Of a stretch of DNA of 23,857 bases, positions 15,000 to 22,015 are shown one piece after another; position 1 is the stretch's first letter; each line of letters begins with the position of its first letter. The position numbers and the translations under genes are program-made. The notes beneath the pieces were generated by a model. That model saw only the letters and a list, made by a program, of their open reading frames with translations. It made no database searches and was not told the DNA's origin. Where the stretch lies: assembly GCA_903907185.1 (NCBI GenBank), contig CAIVND010000097.1, positions 1 through 23,857 of the forward strand. The letters are read 5' to 3'. Source of the stretch: an uncultured Acidimicrobiaceae bacterium. GTDB lineage: Bacteria > Actinomycetota > Acidimicrobiia > Acidimicrobiales > Bog-793.

Positions 15000-15841
15000 G
15001 TGAGCGGGTGCCGTTACCGGGCGCGCAGCCGCTTCGTATCGATGTTCTGACGATCTTCCCGCAGATGATCACCAACTACGCAGATGAGGCGATCATCGGG
15101 CGAGCACGTAGAGAGCAGCTGCTCGATCTTCGGGTACACGATCTGCGTGATGGGGCAACCGATGCGCGACGAAGTGTCGATGACTCTCCCTTTGGTGGCG
15201 GGGCCGGTATGGTGCTCGCACCCGGTCCAATCTTCTCCGTAGTCGAACGGGTCCAACCTCCGCGGCCGGTGATCCTTCTCAGCCCAAAGGGACGTCGATT
15301 TACGCAGCATGTCGCTGAGGAGCTTGTCTCCGCTGGAGCTTCCTTCACCCTCATCTGTGGACGATATGAGGGGGTAGACCAGCGCGTGGTTGATCATCTC
15401 GTAGACGAGGAGATCTCGGTCGGTGATTTCGTTCTCGCTGGTGGAGAGCTGGCTGCGCTCGTTGTCATTGAGGCAACGGTGCGGTTGCTGCCTGGGGTGC
15501 TTGGGAACTCCGCCTCCGTGGTCGAGGAGAGCTTCGCTGCCGGCCTTTTGGAGTATCCGCAGTACACGAGACCGGCAGATTTTCGCGGATGGACGGTTCC
15601 AGAGACCCTCCTTGGAGGCGACCATGAGGCGGTTGCGCGCTGGCGACTAGCTGCATCTTTGGCTCAGACCCTCGCCATGCGTCCGGACTTGATTGTCGCC
15701 CGAGGAGGCCTCACGAGAGACGAGGTAATCTTGCTCTCCCAGCACGGCTATTCTTTAGAGACCACCGCGCCGGACACGGCAGGGATTTTTCAGGCCGCAC
15801 GCAGCGGTGATGCATTCGTTGAGGAGCGTAAAGAGATATGA
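14996..15841 (+). CDS. trmD: tRNA (guanine(37)-N1)-methyltransferase TrmD
   Basis: TrmD methylates G37 of tRNAs that read codons starting with C or G, which prevents +1 frameshifting. The 281-residue protein has the SPOUT knot enzyme's motifs: SPFGGGAGMVL, LLSPKGRRF, LICGRYEGVDQR, VGDFVLAGGELAA, the LLPGVLGN segment and YPQYTRP. About 13 residues precede the usual start (RIDVLTIFPQM); the ATG overlaps the rimM stop as ATGA, which supports the longer form. The stop overlaps the rplS ATG in the same way, so rimM-trmD-rplS are probably translated in series. Length is slightly above the usual 240-270. Confidence 0.97.
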   Translation: MSERVPLPGAQPLRIDVLTIFPQMITNYADEAIIGRARREQLLDLRVHDLRDGATDARRSVDDSPFGGGAGMVLAPGPIFSVVERVQPPRPVILLSPKGRRFTQHVAEELVSAGASFTLICGRYEGVDQRVVDHLVDEEISVGDFVLAGGELAALVVIEATVRLLPGVLGNSASVVEESFAAGLLEYPQYTRPADFRGWTVPETLLGGDHEAVARWRLAASLAQTLAMRPDLIVARGGLTRDEVILLSQHGYSLETTAPDTAGIFQAARSGDAFVEERKEI

Positions 15842-16185
15842 ACCCCACCGATCTTGTAGATCGCGACACCCTTCGGGACGACATCCCTGAGTTTCGACCC
15901 GGCGACACGCTGAAGGTGCACGTTCGAGTTGTCGAGGGTACCCGAGAGCGCATCCAGGTCTTTCAGGGTGCAGTTATCCGTCGCCAGGGCGCAGGTGCTC
16001 GAGAGACGTTTAGCGTCCGCAAGGTGAGCTTTGGTGTAGGCGTCGAGCGCAGCTTCCCCGTCCACTCTCCAATCATCGCCAAGATTGAAGTTGTTACGCA
16101 CGGAGATGTTCGTCGCGCAAAGCTTTACTACCTCCGCGATCGCGTCGGTAAGAAGGCAAAGATTAAGGAACGTCGAACGAATTAG
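15838..16185 (+). CDS. rplS: 50S ribosomal protein L19
   Basis: L19 sits at the interface of the ribosomal subunits. The 115-residue protein shows FRPGDTLKVHVRVVEG, RIQVFQGAVIRRQGAG, SFGVGVERSFPVHSP and the ending LYYLRDRVGKKAKIKERR, all diagnostic. The ATG overlaps the trmD stop by 4 nt. It is normally a very abundant protein, while TrmD is needed in small amounts, so extra regulation between the two is likely though none is visible. A weak hairpin (CCGC...GCGG, 16193-16210) follows in the 83-nt gap. Confidence 0.96.
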   Translation: MNPTDLVDRDTLRDDIPEFRPGDTLKVHVRVVEGTRERIQVFQGAVIRRQGAGARETFSVRKVSFGVGVERSFPVHSPIIAKIEVVTHGDVRRAKLYYLRDRVGKKAKIKERRTN

Positions 16186-16268
16186 TTCCATCCCGCTTAA
16201 CCTTTTGCGGCGAGTTGCCCGATGCTCGTGACATGTTGATCCCTGCTCTTTGGCAGAATCGGTAGCAG

Positions 16269-16568
16269 ATGGGTGCCGAAGAGGATCTCGAACGTTTTGA
16301 AGCCGAGATTGAGCTCGCGCTGTATGAGGAATATCGAGCGGTACTTCCAATGTTTCGTTTCGCTGTTGAGACCGATCGACGTTTCTATCTCGCCAACGAG
16401 GTCAAGGTGACCCCAGTGTCGGAGGGCACAACCACCTACTTCAGCGTGACGCTTCGAGATGCCTGGGTTTGGGACATGTACCGCCCGGCTCGATTTGTTC
16501 CCTCCGTCAACGTGGTCACCTTCAAAGATGTCAACGTTGAGGCGCTGCCCGAGGTGGAGCTTTCCTGA
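16269..16568 (+). CDS. DUF2469 family protein
   Basis: A 99-residue protein of a short family found in Actinomycetota (Mycobacterium Rv2901c is a member), function unknown. The conserved core FYLANEVKV...DAWVWDMYRPARFV...VNVVTFKDVNVE is clear. The N-terminus is acidic (EEDLERFEAEIEL). No membrane segment or known catalytic motif is visible. In Mycobacterium the order is rplS-lepB-rnhB-DUF2469; here it follows rplS directly with only 83 nt between. It starts at ATG 16269 with no strong ribosome binding site. Confidence 0.9.
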   Translation: MGAEEDLERFEAEIELALYEEYRAVLPMFRFAVETDRRFYLANEVKVTPVSEGTTTYFSVTLRDAWVWDMYRPARFVPSVNVVTFKDVNVEALPEVELS

Positions 16569-16572
16569 CCCG

Positions 16573-16601
16573 AATCAGTGGGTCGGCGTAAATCAGTGGG
16601 T
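16573..16601. repeat. 11-bp direct repeat at a convergent junction
   Basis: AATCAGTGGGT occurs at 16573-16583 and 16591-16601 (period 18), with a shorter GTGGGT at 16604-16609. The second copy covers the stop codon of the minus-strand DUF2510 gene. GACCC/GGGTC (16567-16584) could form a short hairpin. No function is evident. Confidence 0.55.
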
Positions 16602-17138
16602 GAGTGGGTCCTCGCTGGTAACCGATGCATCTCCGACATACTTCGTCCAGTCTCGACCATCCCAGTAGCGCATCTCATGGCGGCCAGTTACATCCTTGTA
16701 CCAACCAAAGAGTGCTGGCTTCCCGAGTACGTCAGAGGCCGGGCCCCCGTATCCTGAGGGAGGCGTCTTTGGCACATAGGCCGCGATCACGTCACTCGTC
16801 GTCGGCACGGTTGCTGGCGTCGGTGTGTCCTGCACCCTTGCTGGGAGCGTGTCTGAAGGCGTATAAGCCGGAGGCGTAGTGCTTGCGCCATTGCCGACGG
16901 GTCGAGTCATCACGACCGCCAACAGCTCAACCAAGAATCCGATGGGCGGAATCGCGAAACAGATAACCGCCCACGCGATCGATGGAATCTTCCACGGGGT
17001 GACCCCCCGTGTCGCACGGATCCTCTGAGAGAGCATGTAGCCAACGACCCCAAGCGCAACGCAGATAATGGCGTTATAGAGCAGGGCCTGTCCATCGATG
17101 GTCCCAAAGGCTGTTTTCACGATCACCGCGTTCTGCAT
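16593..17138 (-). CDS. DUF2510 domain membrane protein
   Basis: A 181-residue predicted membrane protein. Two hydrophobic segments lie at about residues 17-36 and 52-77. A Pro/Thr-rich linker (about 80-128) leads to a DUF2510 domain at 144-170 with the typical GWYxD...GRHExRYWDGxxWTxYV pattern. DUF2510 is a short, mostly actinobacterial domain often attached to membrane segments, function unknown. The ATG at 17138 is preceded by GGAG with 8 nt spacing. A TAGAAT -10-like element lies 55-60 nt upstream. It is convergent with the DUF2469 gene. Confidence 0.85.
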   Translation of the reverse strand: MQNAVIVKTAFGTIDGQALLYNAIICVALGVVGYMLSQRIRATRGVTPWKIPSIAWAVICFAIPPIGFLVELLAVVMTRPVGNGASTTPPAYTPSDTLPARVQDTPTPATVPTTSDVIAAYVPKTPPSGYGGPASDVLGKPALFGWYKDVTGRHEMRYWDGRDWTKYVGDASVTSEDPLTH

Positions 17139-17192
17139 GAGGGAGACTCCAGGTCGAACTGCAATAGCTGACAGATGCCTGCCATGGGCCCT

Positions 17193-17198
17193 ATTCTA
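17193..17198 (-). promoter_or_regulatory. Candidate -10 element for the DUF2510 gene
   Basis: On the minus strand the bases read TAGAAT, a good match to TANNNT/TATAAT, 55-60 nt upstream of the DUF2510 ATG. No convincing -35 is at 16-18 nt; a perfect TTGACA at 17233-17238 is too far away (34 nt). Confidence 0.3.
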
Positions 17199-17234
17199 CC
17201 CTCGATCACCTGCAATCTTGCCGCAGAGATATTG

Positions 17235-17432
17235 TCAACGCCCTGGTTGGCGCGAGGCTCGTCGCTGCCAGCAGGAAGTGTGCCAGTGCCTGCGATCCTC
17301 TGGTCGGCCAAGGGGAACAACCACGGTGTGGCCGATCCGGATTCCGATCTCGTTGTTGCACCCGGGACACTGGTAGGTCTTCGTCGCCTGATAGGGCTGG
17401 ATCCTTCGAACCTCCGCCGATCGCCCGCTCAT
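17235..17432 (-). CDS. Small conserved putative zinc-binding protein (CPGC/RRHWH type)
   Basis: A 65-residue basic protein of a short family I recognise from Actinomycetota, function unknown. The core is RRIQPYQATKTYQCPGC, then IGHTVVVP and RRHWHTSCW. Possible zinc ligands are C22, C25, H35, H49, H51 and C54. Homologues are sometimes labelled ATP/GTP-binding without clear motifs; no P-loop is visible here. ATG 17432 is chosen because GAGGA (17440-17444) lies 7 nt upstream; ATG 17453 and 17468 are in-frame alternatives that would add up to 12 residues. It is divergent from the luciferase-like gene. Confidence 0.75.
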   Translation of the reverse strand: MSGRSAEVRRIQPYQATKTYQCPGCNNEIGIRIGHTVVVPLGRPEDRRHWHTSCWQRRASRQPGR

Positions 17433-17555
17433 CGGGTCGTCCTCATAGTTCATCGATCCCGGTGTCATCACTCCAGTATCGCTGCCTGGCCAACAAAAGA
17501 GGTTGCGGCCAAGAACTCAAGCGCATGCAATCGTAGAAGGGAGTACAACTAGAAG

Positions 17556-18323
17556 ATGGGTGTTCCTTCAGCGGTCATCATTCCACTTGGCAGCTACCGT
17601 GATCTCGACGCCCTCCGAAAGACAGTCATGCTCGCCAGTTCGATGGAGATCGCTTCGATCTATTTCGAAGAACAATCTGACAGTGAACTCGATCCCTTTG
17701 TCATCGCGGGCCTGGTCGCACAGAACCATCTTGAGTTGGCTGTCGGCGTGTTGGTGACTCTCTCTGCTGGTCGCCCTCCGAGCATTCTTGCAAAGCTCAC
17801 CACGGGGATCGATGTCACGTCACAGGGGAGGGGTCGCCTTGTTCTTGGTGGATCTTCAGTGGAGTTACTCGAGGACGCCGAGCGGTACAACGAGGCGTAT
17901 CTGCTCATCCGCGAGATGTGCACGCAGGATTCAACCACCATGGCAGGAGCGTTCTTTCATGTCGACGATGCATGGAACCGTCCACGGATCGAAGACCGAC
18001 CGGACCGATCTTCCATCGTCTCCATCGCGACTGATGGGGCTGAGCTCCTTCGCCTGCTCCGAGATGGCACCAGACTCGCCCCAGTCTCGCTGGTAGAGAT
18101 TGCGTCGCTTACCGACCAAGAGCGCGAACAGCTGGTTGCTGAGCTTCGAGTTGTTGACCAATCCATCTCGGCGACCGGTGTCATCACGGTCGATCTCGAA
18201 ACCACCGAGGTACTCCGAGTCCCCGCTCTCGGGCTCTTTGATCAGGTAGCTCTCCGATTCGAAGCGCTACCAACGAGAGAGCAGTTCATTTCCGTGATGA
18301 GTAGGTTTGAGCCCGACCAATAG
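17556..18323 (+). CDS. Luciferase-like monooxygenase family protein, short
   Basis: A 255-residue protein that follows the LLM (bacterial luciferase, often F420- or FMN-dependent) pattern. Features seen are an early aE/Mxxg strand (SSMEIASIYFEEQ), a DPFVIAGLVAQN block, LELAVGVLV, then ILAKLTTGIDVTSQGRGRLVLGG, and ERYNEAYLLIREMC. The next recognisable step is a degenerate PxxR/xSxVSIATDG stretch. Typical LLM proteins have 300-350 residues, so the C-terminal part of the barrel is shortened and some cofactor contacts may be lost. The substrate cannot be told. It starts at ATG 17556 after AAGGGAG at 17537-17543, and is convergent with the aminotransferase gene. Confidence 0.65.
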   Translation: MGVPSAVIIPLGSYRDLDALRKTVMLASSMEIASIYFEEQSDSELDPFVIAGLVAQNHLELAVGVLVTLSAGRPPSILAKLTTGIDVTSQGRGRLVLGGSSVELLEDAERYNEAYLLIREMCTQDSTTMAGAFFHVDDAWNRPRIEDRPDRSSIVSIATDGAELLRLLRDGTRLAPVSLVEIASLTDQEREQLVAELRVVDQSISATGVITVDLETTEVLRVPALGLFDQVALRFEALPTREQFISVMSRFEPDQ

Positions 18324-18339
18324 TCTCGACCCTTGATCG

Positions 18340-19170
18340 CTAAGGCTCTGGATCCGCGTCGCGCAGTGCCTCGTAACGGTTTGCGATCTCCTTCGTGATC
18401 GGTCCAGGAGCTTGTCGAAGCGGTACTCCATCGATCGCTTCGACGGGCTGCACACCACGGATCGCCGAACAGACGAACGCCTCTTCAACCTGGTCGCCGC
18501 AAAAGGATTGGATCGGAAGATCCCGTTCGATCCCACCGCAGTGCTCGAGAATAAGGCCACGAGTTATGCCCGCGAGACAACCTGCATTGAGTGGCGGTGT
18601 GATGAGTTCACCATTTGTGACGACGAAGATGTTGGATCCGCTTCCCTCACAGAGATTGCCTAAAAGGTTGGCAAAGATCGCCTCATCTGCGCCACGAGCA
18701 GCTGCAAACGCGAGGGCAACAGCATTCTCCGCATACGAGATAGTTTTGAGGCCGACGAGTGCACCTCGTTCATTGCGCGGCCAAGGAACCGTCTGGACAA
18801 TTGCGGTGGCATGTGGCTCGGTGGCTGGCGCGCAGGCGACGACGATACTTTGGTCACCCGCATAGCGACCCGACCCCAAAGGGCCATTGCCTGCCGTGAC
18901 GGTGATGCGGATTCGCCCATCGGCGTATTCGCACTCATCGACAACTCGGTTCACCGCAGTGGTGATCTCCTCCAAGTTGGCAGGCCCCATAGAAAGACCT
19001 GCGAGCGAGCGATTCAGGCGTTCGAGGTGGCGTCGCAGCGCAAAGGGGCGACCTGCTCGGAGGAGAACGGTCTCAAAGACACCGTCACCGACAACGAGGC
19101 CATGATCAAAAGTCGAGATCTTGGCATCACTCTCGGGAAGGAGCTCTCCATTTACGTACACCACGGCCAT
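18340..19170 (-). CDS. Class IV PLP-dependent aminotransferase / aminodeoxychorismate lyase family
   Basis: A 276-residue fold-type IV PLP enzyme. This family includes 4-amino-4-deoxychorismate lyase (PabC), branched-chain aminotransferase and D-amino acid aminotransferase. Visible are FDHGLVVGDGVFET near the start, LKTISYAEN with Lys142 as the likely PLP lysine, CEGSGSNIFVV with Glu175, and LAGITRGLILE. The short length and the LKT(x)nYxEN form suit PabC in folate synthesis, but no pabA/pabB or other folate gene is nearby, so the specific role stays open. It starts at ATG 19170, 29 nt after the nucleotidyltransferase gene on the same strand. Confidence 0.85.
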   Translation of the reverse strand: MAVVYVNGELLPESDAKISTFDHGLVVGDGVFETVLLRAGRPFALRRHLERLNRSLAGLSMGPANLEEITTAVNRVVDECEYADGRIRITVTAGNGPLGSGRYAGDQSIVVACAPATEPHATAIVQTVPWPRNERGALVGLKTISYAENAVALAFAAARGADEAIFANLLGNLCEGSGSNIFVVTNGELITPPLNAGCLAGITRGLILEHCGGIERDLPIQSFCGDQVEEAFVCSAIRGVQPVEAIDGVPLRQAPGPITKEIANRYEALRDADPEP

Positions 19171-19199
19171 AGGTCGAGCCTAGGTCGCTAGATGGAGCC

Positions 19200-20099
19200 T
19201 TAGCTGCGGGTACGACCCTTCGCTGCAGCATTCAGCAGGGACTCGCGTGGGTCAGGAGTAAGCGAGAGCTCGTCATTTACGATGGAGATATCTTCAGCGT
19301 GCGTCACGCCAATACACCGCTCATCGGTCTCGATGACATGAACAATCTCTGCGCCTGAGCTGATCACTCGACTAACAACCTCAGGAAGCAGCAGCTCGCG
19401 CCGTCCAGTTGGTGTGGCCTCAAAGTTCGCTACCGCATCGGCAAGGTGGGCCAACATGCTTGGGTAGAAGCCCCAAAGGTTCATAGATACCCATTCGTTA
19501 CCCTCAAGGATCCGAGGGGGATACTTGGCACAGGCAACGAGTGGTTCGGCGTCAAAGCGACCATCTTCACGAAGCGAAACATGGTGCTCAGCGATCGAGC
19601 GAAGATTATCGGAACCATCAACCTCGCAGATGCCTCGGGTCACCGTTGCATCGGTGAGTACCGTGCGCAGGACGTGGTAGGCGACGAGAAGGTGATGACC
19701 TCGAGCGGCAGCCGGGGTGGAGTAACCAACCAAGACCGGCTCGAAGTGCTCGCGAAGGGCGAGAAAGGCAGCTTTGCCGTAGAGATCATCGGCGTTACAG
19801 ACGCCGAATGGCCCATGGATGTAGGGAGCAGCTGAGAGCACCGCCTGTGCGGTTCCAGCGACTGGTCCCTGAACGGCGAAGTGAACTTTGAGATCGCTCG
19901 GCCAGTTCTTTGCGACGTGGCTCTCGATCTCCTCGCGGATCTCCTCGCGGATCACCACGATGACCGACTCGTAGCCGCACGACTGAGCGGCCGAGGCCGT
20001 ATAGTCCATAATGGCTTGACCCTGCGGACCAACGGGCGCAAGTTGTTTCAGTCCACCAAATCGGCGGCCGAATCCGGCGGCAAGGATCACGAGTTGCAT
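19200..20099 (-). CDS. Nucleotidyltransferase family protein (NTP transferase fold)
   Basis: A 299-residue cytoplasmic protein with the sugar-nucleotidyltransferase pattern. The nucleotide-binding start VILAAGFGRRFGGLKQL is at residues 4-20, GTAQAVL in the 80s contacts the nucleotide, and the metal-binding NADDLYG is at 102-108. A later block EWVSMNLWGF fits the sugar-acceptor region of related enzymes. The sugar or alcohol acceptor is not evident. It lies upstream of the class IV aminotransferase in a likely two-gene operon and is divergent from the Nfu gene. A 12-bp tandem duplication occurs within it. Confidence 0.8.
   Translation of the reverse strand: MQLVILAAGFGRRFGGLKQLAPVGPQGQAIMDYTASAAQSCGYESVIVVIREEIREEIESHVAKNWPSDLKVHFAVQGPVAGTAQAVLSAAPYIHGPFGVCNADDLYGKAAFLALREHFEPVLVGYSTPAAARGHHLLVAYHVLRTVLTDATVTRGICEVDGSDNLRSIAEHHVSLREDGRFDAEPLVACAKYPPRILEGNEWVSMNLWGFYPSMLAHLADAVANFEATPTGRRELLLPEVVSRVISSGAEIVHVIETDERCIGVTHAEDISIVNDELSLTPDPRESLLNAAAKGRTRS
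19926..19949 (-). repeat. 12-bp tandem duplication inside the nucleotidyltransferase gene
   Basis: GATCTCCTCGCG occurs twice in a row (19926-19937, 19938-19949) and encodes two consecutive REEI units. The reading frame is kept. It looks like a simple slippage duplication. Confidence 0.8.
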
Positions 20100-20175
20100 G
20101 TCTTCAAGTGTACGAGTGAGCAGCCAGAAAAGTAAGCTGCAAGGGCCGTAATCGTGTTATGAACTTGTTAGGAAG

Positions 20176-20574
20176 ATGACCGTGACCGCTGAAGATACAG
20201 GAACTCAGGCAGTAGAAACAGAGTCGATTACACCATCTTTGGAGGTCGACATTGAGGTCACTGACGAGGTCATCGCTCAGCGCACCGAAGCGCTTAATGA
20301 GGTCATTGAGATGCTCCGGCCCGCGGTGCAGATCGATGGTGGCGACCTTGAGGTCGTCGATGTCGACTATCACAACGGCATCATCGAGGTGCAGCTCCAA
20401 GGGGCCTGTGGTTCGTGCGCAGTGTCAGGAGCAACACTCACCGACGGCGTGGAGCGCATCTTGAAGGAGCGACTCGATTGGGTCACCGAGATTATTGGTG
20501 GGGTGAGCGAGGAGATCGATCCGCTTGAATCTGCTGCCCTTGGTCGTGGTGCCTACGTTCCGAAGTACTACTAG
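20176..20574 (+). CDS. NifU C-terminal domain (Nfu-type) Fe-S cluster protein
   Basis: A 132-residue protein whose residues 38-110 are a NifU-like C-terminal domain. VQIDGGDLEVV and the cluster-binding motif GACGSCAVSGATL with C78 and C81 (CxxC) are diagnostic. Such Nfu proteins carry Fe-S clusters to apo-proteins. The N-terminal 37 residues are acidic and not part of a known domain; no IscU-like or A-type domain is attached. ATG 20176 directly follows AGGA with only 2 nt spacing; GTG 20182 is an alternative with better spacing. It is divergent from the nucleotidyltransferase gene across 76 nt. The nearby RecB-like nuclease is itself a predicted Fe-S protein, but no operon link exists. Confidence 0.92.
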   Translation: MTVTAEDTGTQAVETESITPSLEVDIEVTDEVIAQRTEALNEVIEMLRPAVQIDGGDLEVVDVDYHNGIIEVQLQGACGSCAVSGATLTDGVERILKERLDWVTEIIGGVSEEIDPLESAALGRGAYVPKYY

Positions 20575-20596
20575 CCCGCAAAATTTTCTTTGAACG

Positions 20597-21430
20597 TTAG
20601 TGGGTCGCATCCTTGCGCATGAGTCCAGCCATCGCTCGGTAGTTCGTCAATGTGATCTTCATCTGTTCCCAGTTCATCGCGCGTAACAACGCATTGGCCT
20701 GGGTCCGTTCCTCCCATTGCGGAGTGGCATTACGAAGCTCATCTGTCTCCAATGCCACTCGACAGATAATTTCATGTACTCCGGGCGCAAACTCAGCGAT
20801 GGCATGTACCACCGCCTCTGCATCATCGCCGAGCTGACTGAGGCTGATCACGCTGTCGGGAGTGACGACTTCGCGTTGGGCTACGAGCTCACGGAGTGGA
20901 AACCCCACGGACCGCTCTTCGTCAGCGCCGATGAGACGGATCGGCAGATGAAAGTCCTCAGCAAGATCGAGAAAGACGTCGAAGAACTCGGGCCGACCGA
21001 GCGTTGTGTCGACGTGGGTCACGAGGTGGGTGACGCCGATTCCCCACAGCACCGCACGTTCGATCTGCGCTCGCAACTCACGGCGAACCTCGTCGAGGTC
21101 TGCATGTTCCCAGAGATCGTCGACGGTTCGGGGGAAGGCGCCATCGCCGTCGAGTAGTGAGGGCGCTTGGGTGATCGGTCCCCAGCGGTAACGGTCGAGT
21201 TCAGAGATGAGGGTGAGGTGAACACCAACGTCATCTCCCTGATAGCTGGCTGCGGCTGATCGTGCCCAGGGCGCGGGAACCATCAGCGATGAAGAGGTCG
21301 CCCTCCCAGCGCGAAGTAACTCGTAGGTGGCAACATTTGCCGCGTGGCAAAAACCAAGTTCATCGCAGGAGACGATGACGACAACCTCATCCTCTTGGTA
21401 ACCGAGGCGCGCAAGTAATGGGGCAGTCAT
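20597..21430 (-). CDS. ChbG/YdjC-like carbohydrate deacetylase family protein, divergent
   Basis: A 277-residue protein matching the ChbG/YdjC (HpnK-like) deacetylase pattern: VVVIVSCDELG at the N-terminus, a later GRATSSSLMVPAPW, GVHLTLISELDRYRWGPI at 69-86, THVDTTLG at 138-145, and a C-terminal YRAMAGLM. The family hydrolyses acetyl groups of sugars using a metal held by Asp/His. Here the usual ADDxG reads CDELG, DSHxG/H reads DTTLG (His replaced by T143), and the HP near the end of the third motif reads CR. Activity is therefore doubtful. ATG 21430 is the start; the frame is open to 21520 but would overlap purE. It starts 10 nt after the purE stop. Confidence 0.75.
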   Translation of the reverse strand: MTAPLLARLGYQEDEVVVIVSCDELGFCHAANVATYELLRAGRATSSSLMVPAPWARSAAASYQGDDVGVHLTLISELDRYRWGPITQAPSLLDGDGAFPRTVDDLWEHADLDEVRRELRAQIERAVLWGIGVTHLVTHVDTTLGRPEFFDVFLDLAEDFHLPIRLIGADEERSVGFPLRELVAQREVVTPDSVISLSQLGDDAEAVVHAIAEFAPGVHEIICRVALETDELRNATPQWEERTQANALLRAMNWEQMKITLTNYRAMAGLMRKDATH

Positions 21431-21440
21431 GGCAAATGAG

Positions 21441-21935
21441 CTAACCGCGACCGAGTCGTTCTTGCATCGCAGCGTCTCGACCGCGAACTTCGTCTGCCAA
21501 TTTCTCCTGGAAGGCAACAATCTTCGCAGTAAGTTCGGCGTTGCCTGCCCCGAGGATTCTTACCGCGAGGAGTCCAGCATTTCGAGCGTTGTCGATCGCT
21601 ACCGCCGCAACGGGTATGCCACGTGGCATCTGTACGATCGAGAGCAGCGAGTCAAGACCATCGAGTGCTTTGAGCGCTACGGGCACTCCGATCACGGGGA
21701 GCGTAGTCACCGCAGCGAGCACTCCCGGCAGGTGCGCAGCGCCTCCGGCGCCAGCGATAATGACGCCAACACCACGAGAAGCAGCCTCGCGTGCGAAGCC
21801 GATCGCGTCATCGGGCGTGCGGTGCGCACTCAGCACTCGCATCTCCCACGCGATGCCAAACTCGTCGAGCGCGTCCGCTGCTCCCTTCATGACGGACTCG
21901 TCAGAGTCGCTTCCCATCACGATTGCAACGTTCAT
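21441..21935 (-). CDS. purE: N5-carboxyaminoimidazole ribonucleotide mutase PurE
   Basis: PurE moves the carboxyl group of N5-CAIR to give CAIR in purine synthesis. It has 164 residues, the usual length. Visible are MNVAIVMGSDSD (GSDSD at 8-12), SAHRTP (36-41) with His38, and the IIAGAGGAAHLPG loop. ATG 21935 is preferred over ATG 21944 because GGAG (21945-21948, minus strand) has 9 nt spacing to it and none to the other. purK, which supplies N5-CAIR, is not in the window. It precedes the ChbG-like gene on the same strand. Confidence 0.96.
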   Translation of the reverse strand: MNVAIVMGSDSDESVMKGAADALDEFGIAWEMRVLSAHRTPDDAIGFAREAASRGVGVIIAGAGGAAHLPGVLAAVTTLPVIGVPVALKALDGLDSLLSIVQMPRGIPVAAVAIDNARNAGLLAVRILGAGNAELTAKIVAFQEKLADEVRGRDAAMQERLGRG

Positions 21936-21944
21936 GAAACTCAT

Positions 21945-21948
21945 CTCC
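21945..21948 (-). promoter_or_regulatory. Ribosome binding site deciding the purE start
   Basis: GGAG on the minus strand lies 9 nt before ATG 21935 and abuts ATG 21944, so the shorter start is chosen. Confidence 0.65.
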
Positions 21949-21982
21949 AGATCTCGGCGCGGTTAAGGACCCTCATGTTAGG

Positions 21983-22002
21983 CGAGGGGTGTCGACCTCT
22001 CG
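21983..22002 (-). terminator. Possible hairpin after the PAP2 gene
   Basis: On the minus strand CGAGAGG, a 6-nt loop and CCCCTCG can pair at 6 of 7 positions, 14 nt after the PAP2 stop. No T-run follows. Weak candidate. Confidence 0.25.
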
Positions 22003-22015
22003 ATCCGGAGATCAG

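Noticed and set aside
15014..15625. 203-residue minus-strand open frame opposite trmD
   Set aside because: trmD motifs are complete on the plus strand; the minus-strand product has no family features.
15790..16350. 186-residue minus-strand open frame across rplS
   Set aside because: It crosses trmD, rplS and the DUF2469 start, all well-supported plus-strand genes.
17233..17238. Perfect TTGACA on the minus strand as a -35 box
   Set aside because: No -10 lies at 16-19 nt; the TAGAAT element is 34 nt away, and the hexamer covers the stop codon of the small zinc-type gene.
20575..20596. Terminator at the Nfu / ChbG-like convergent junction
   Set aside because: Only a short A/T-rich palindrome (AAAATTTT) and a 4-bp stem are present; no stable hairpin.
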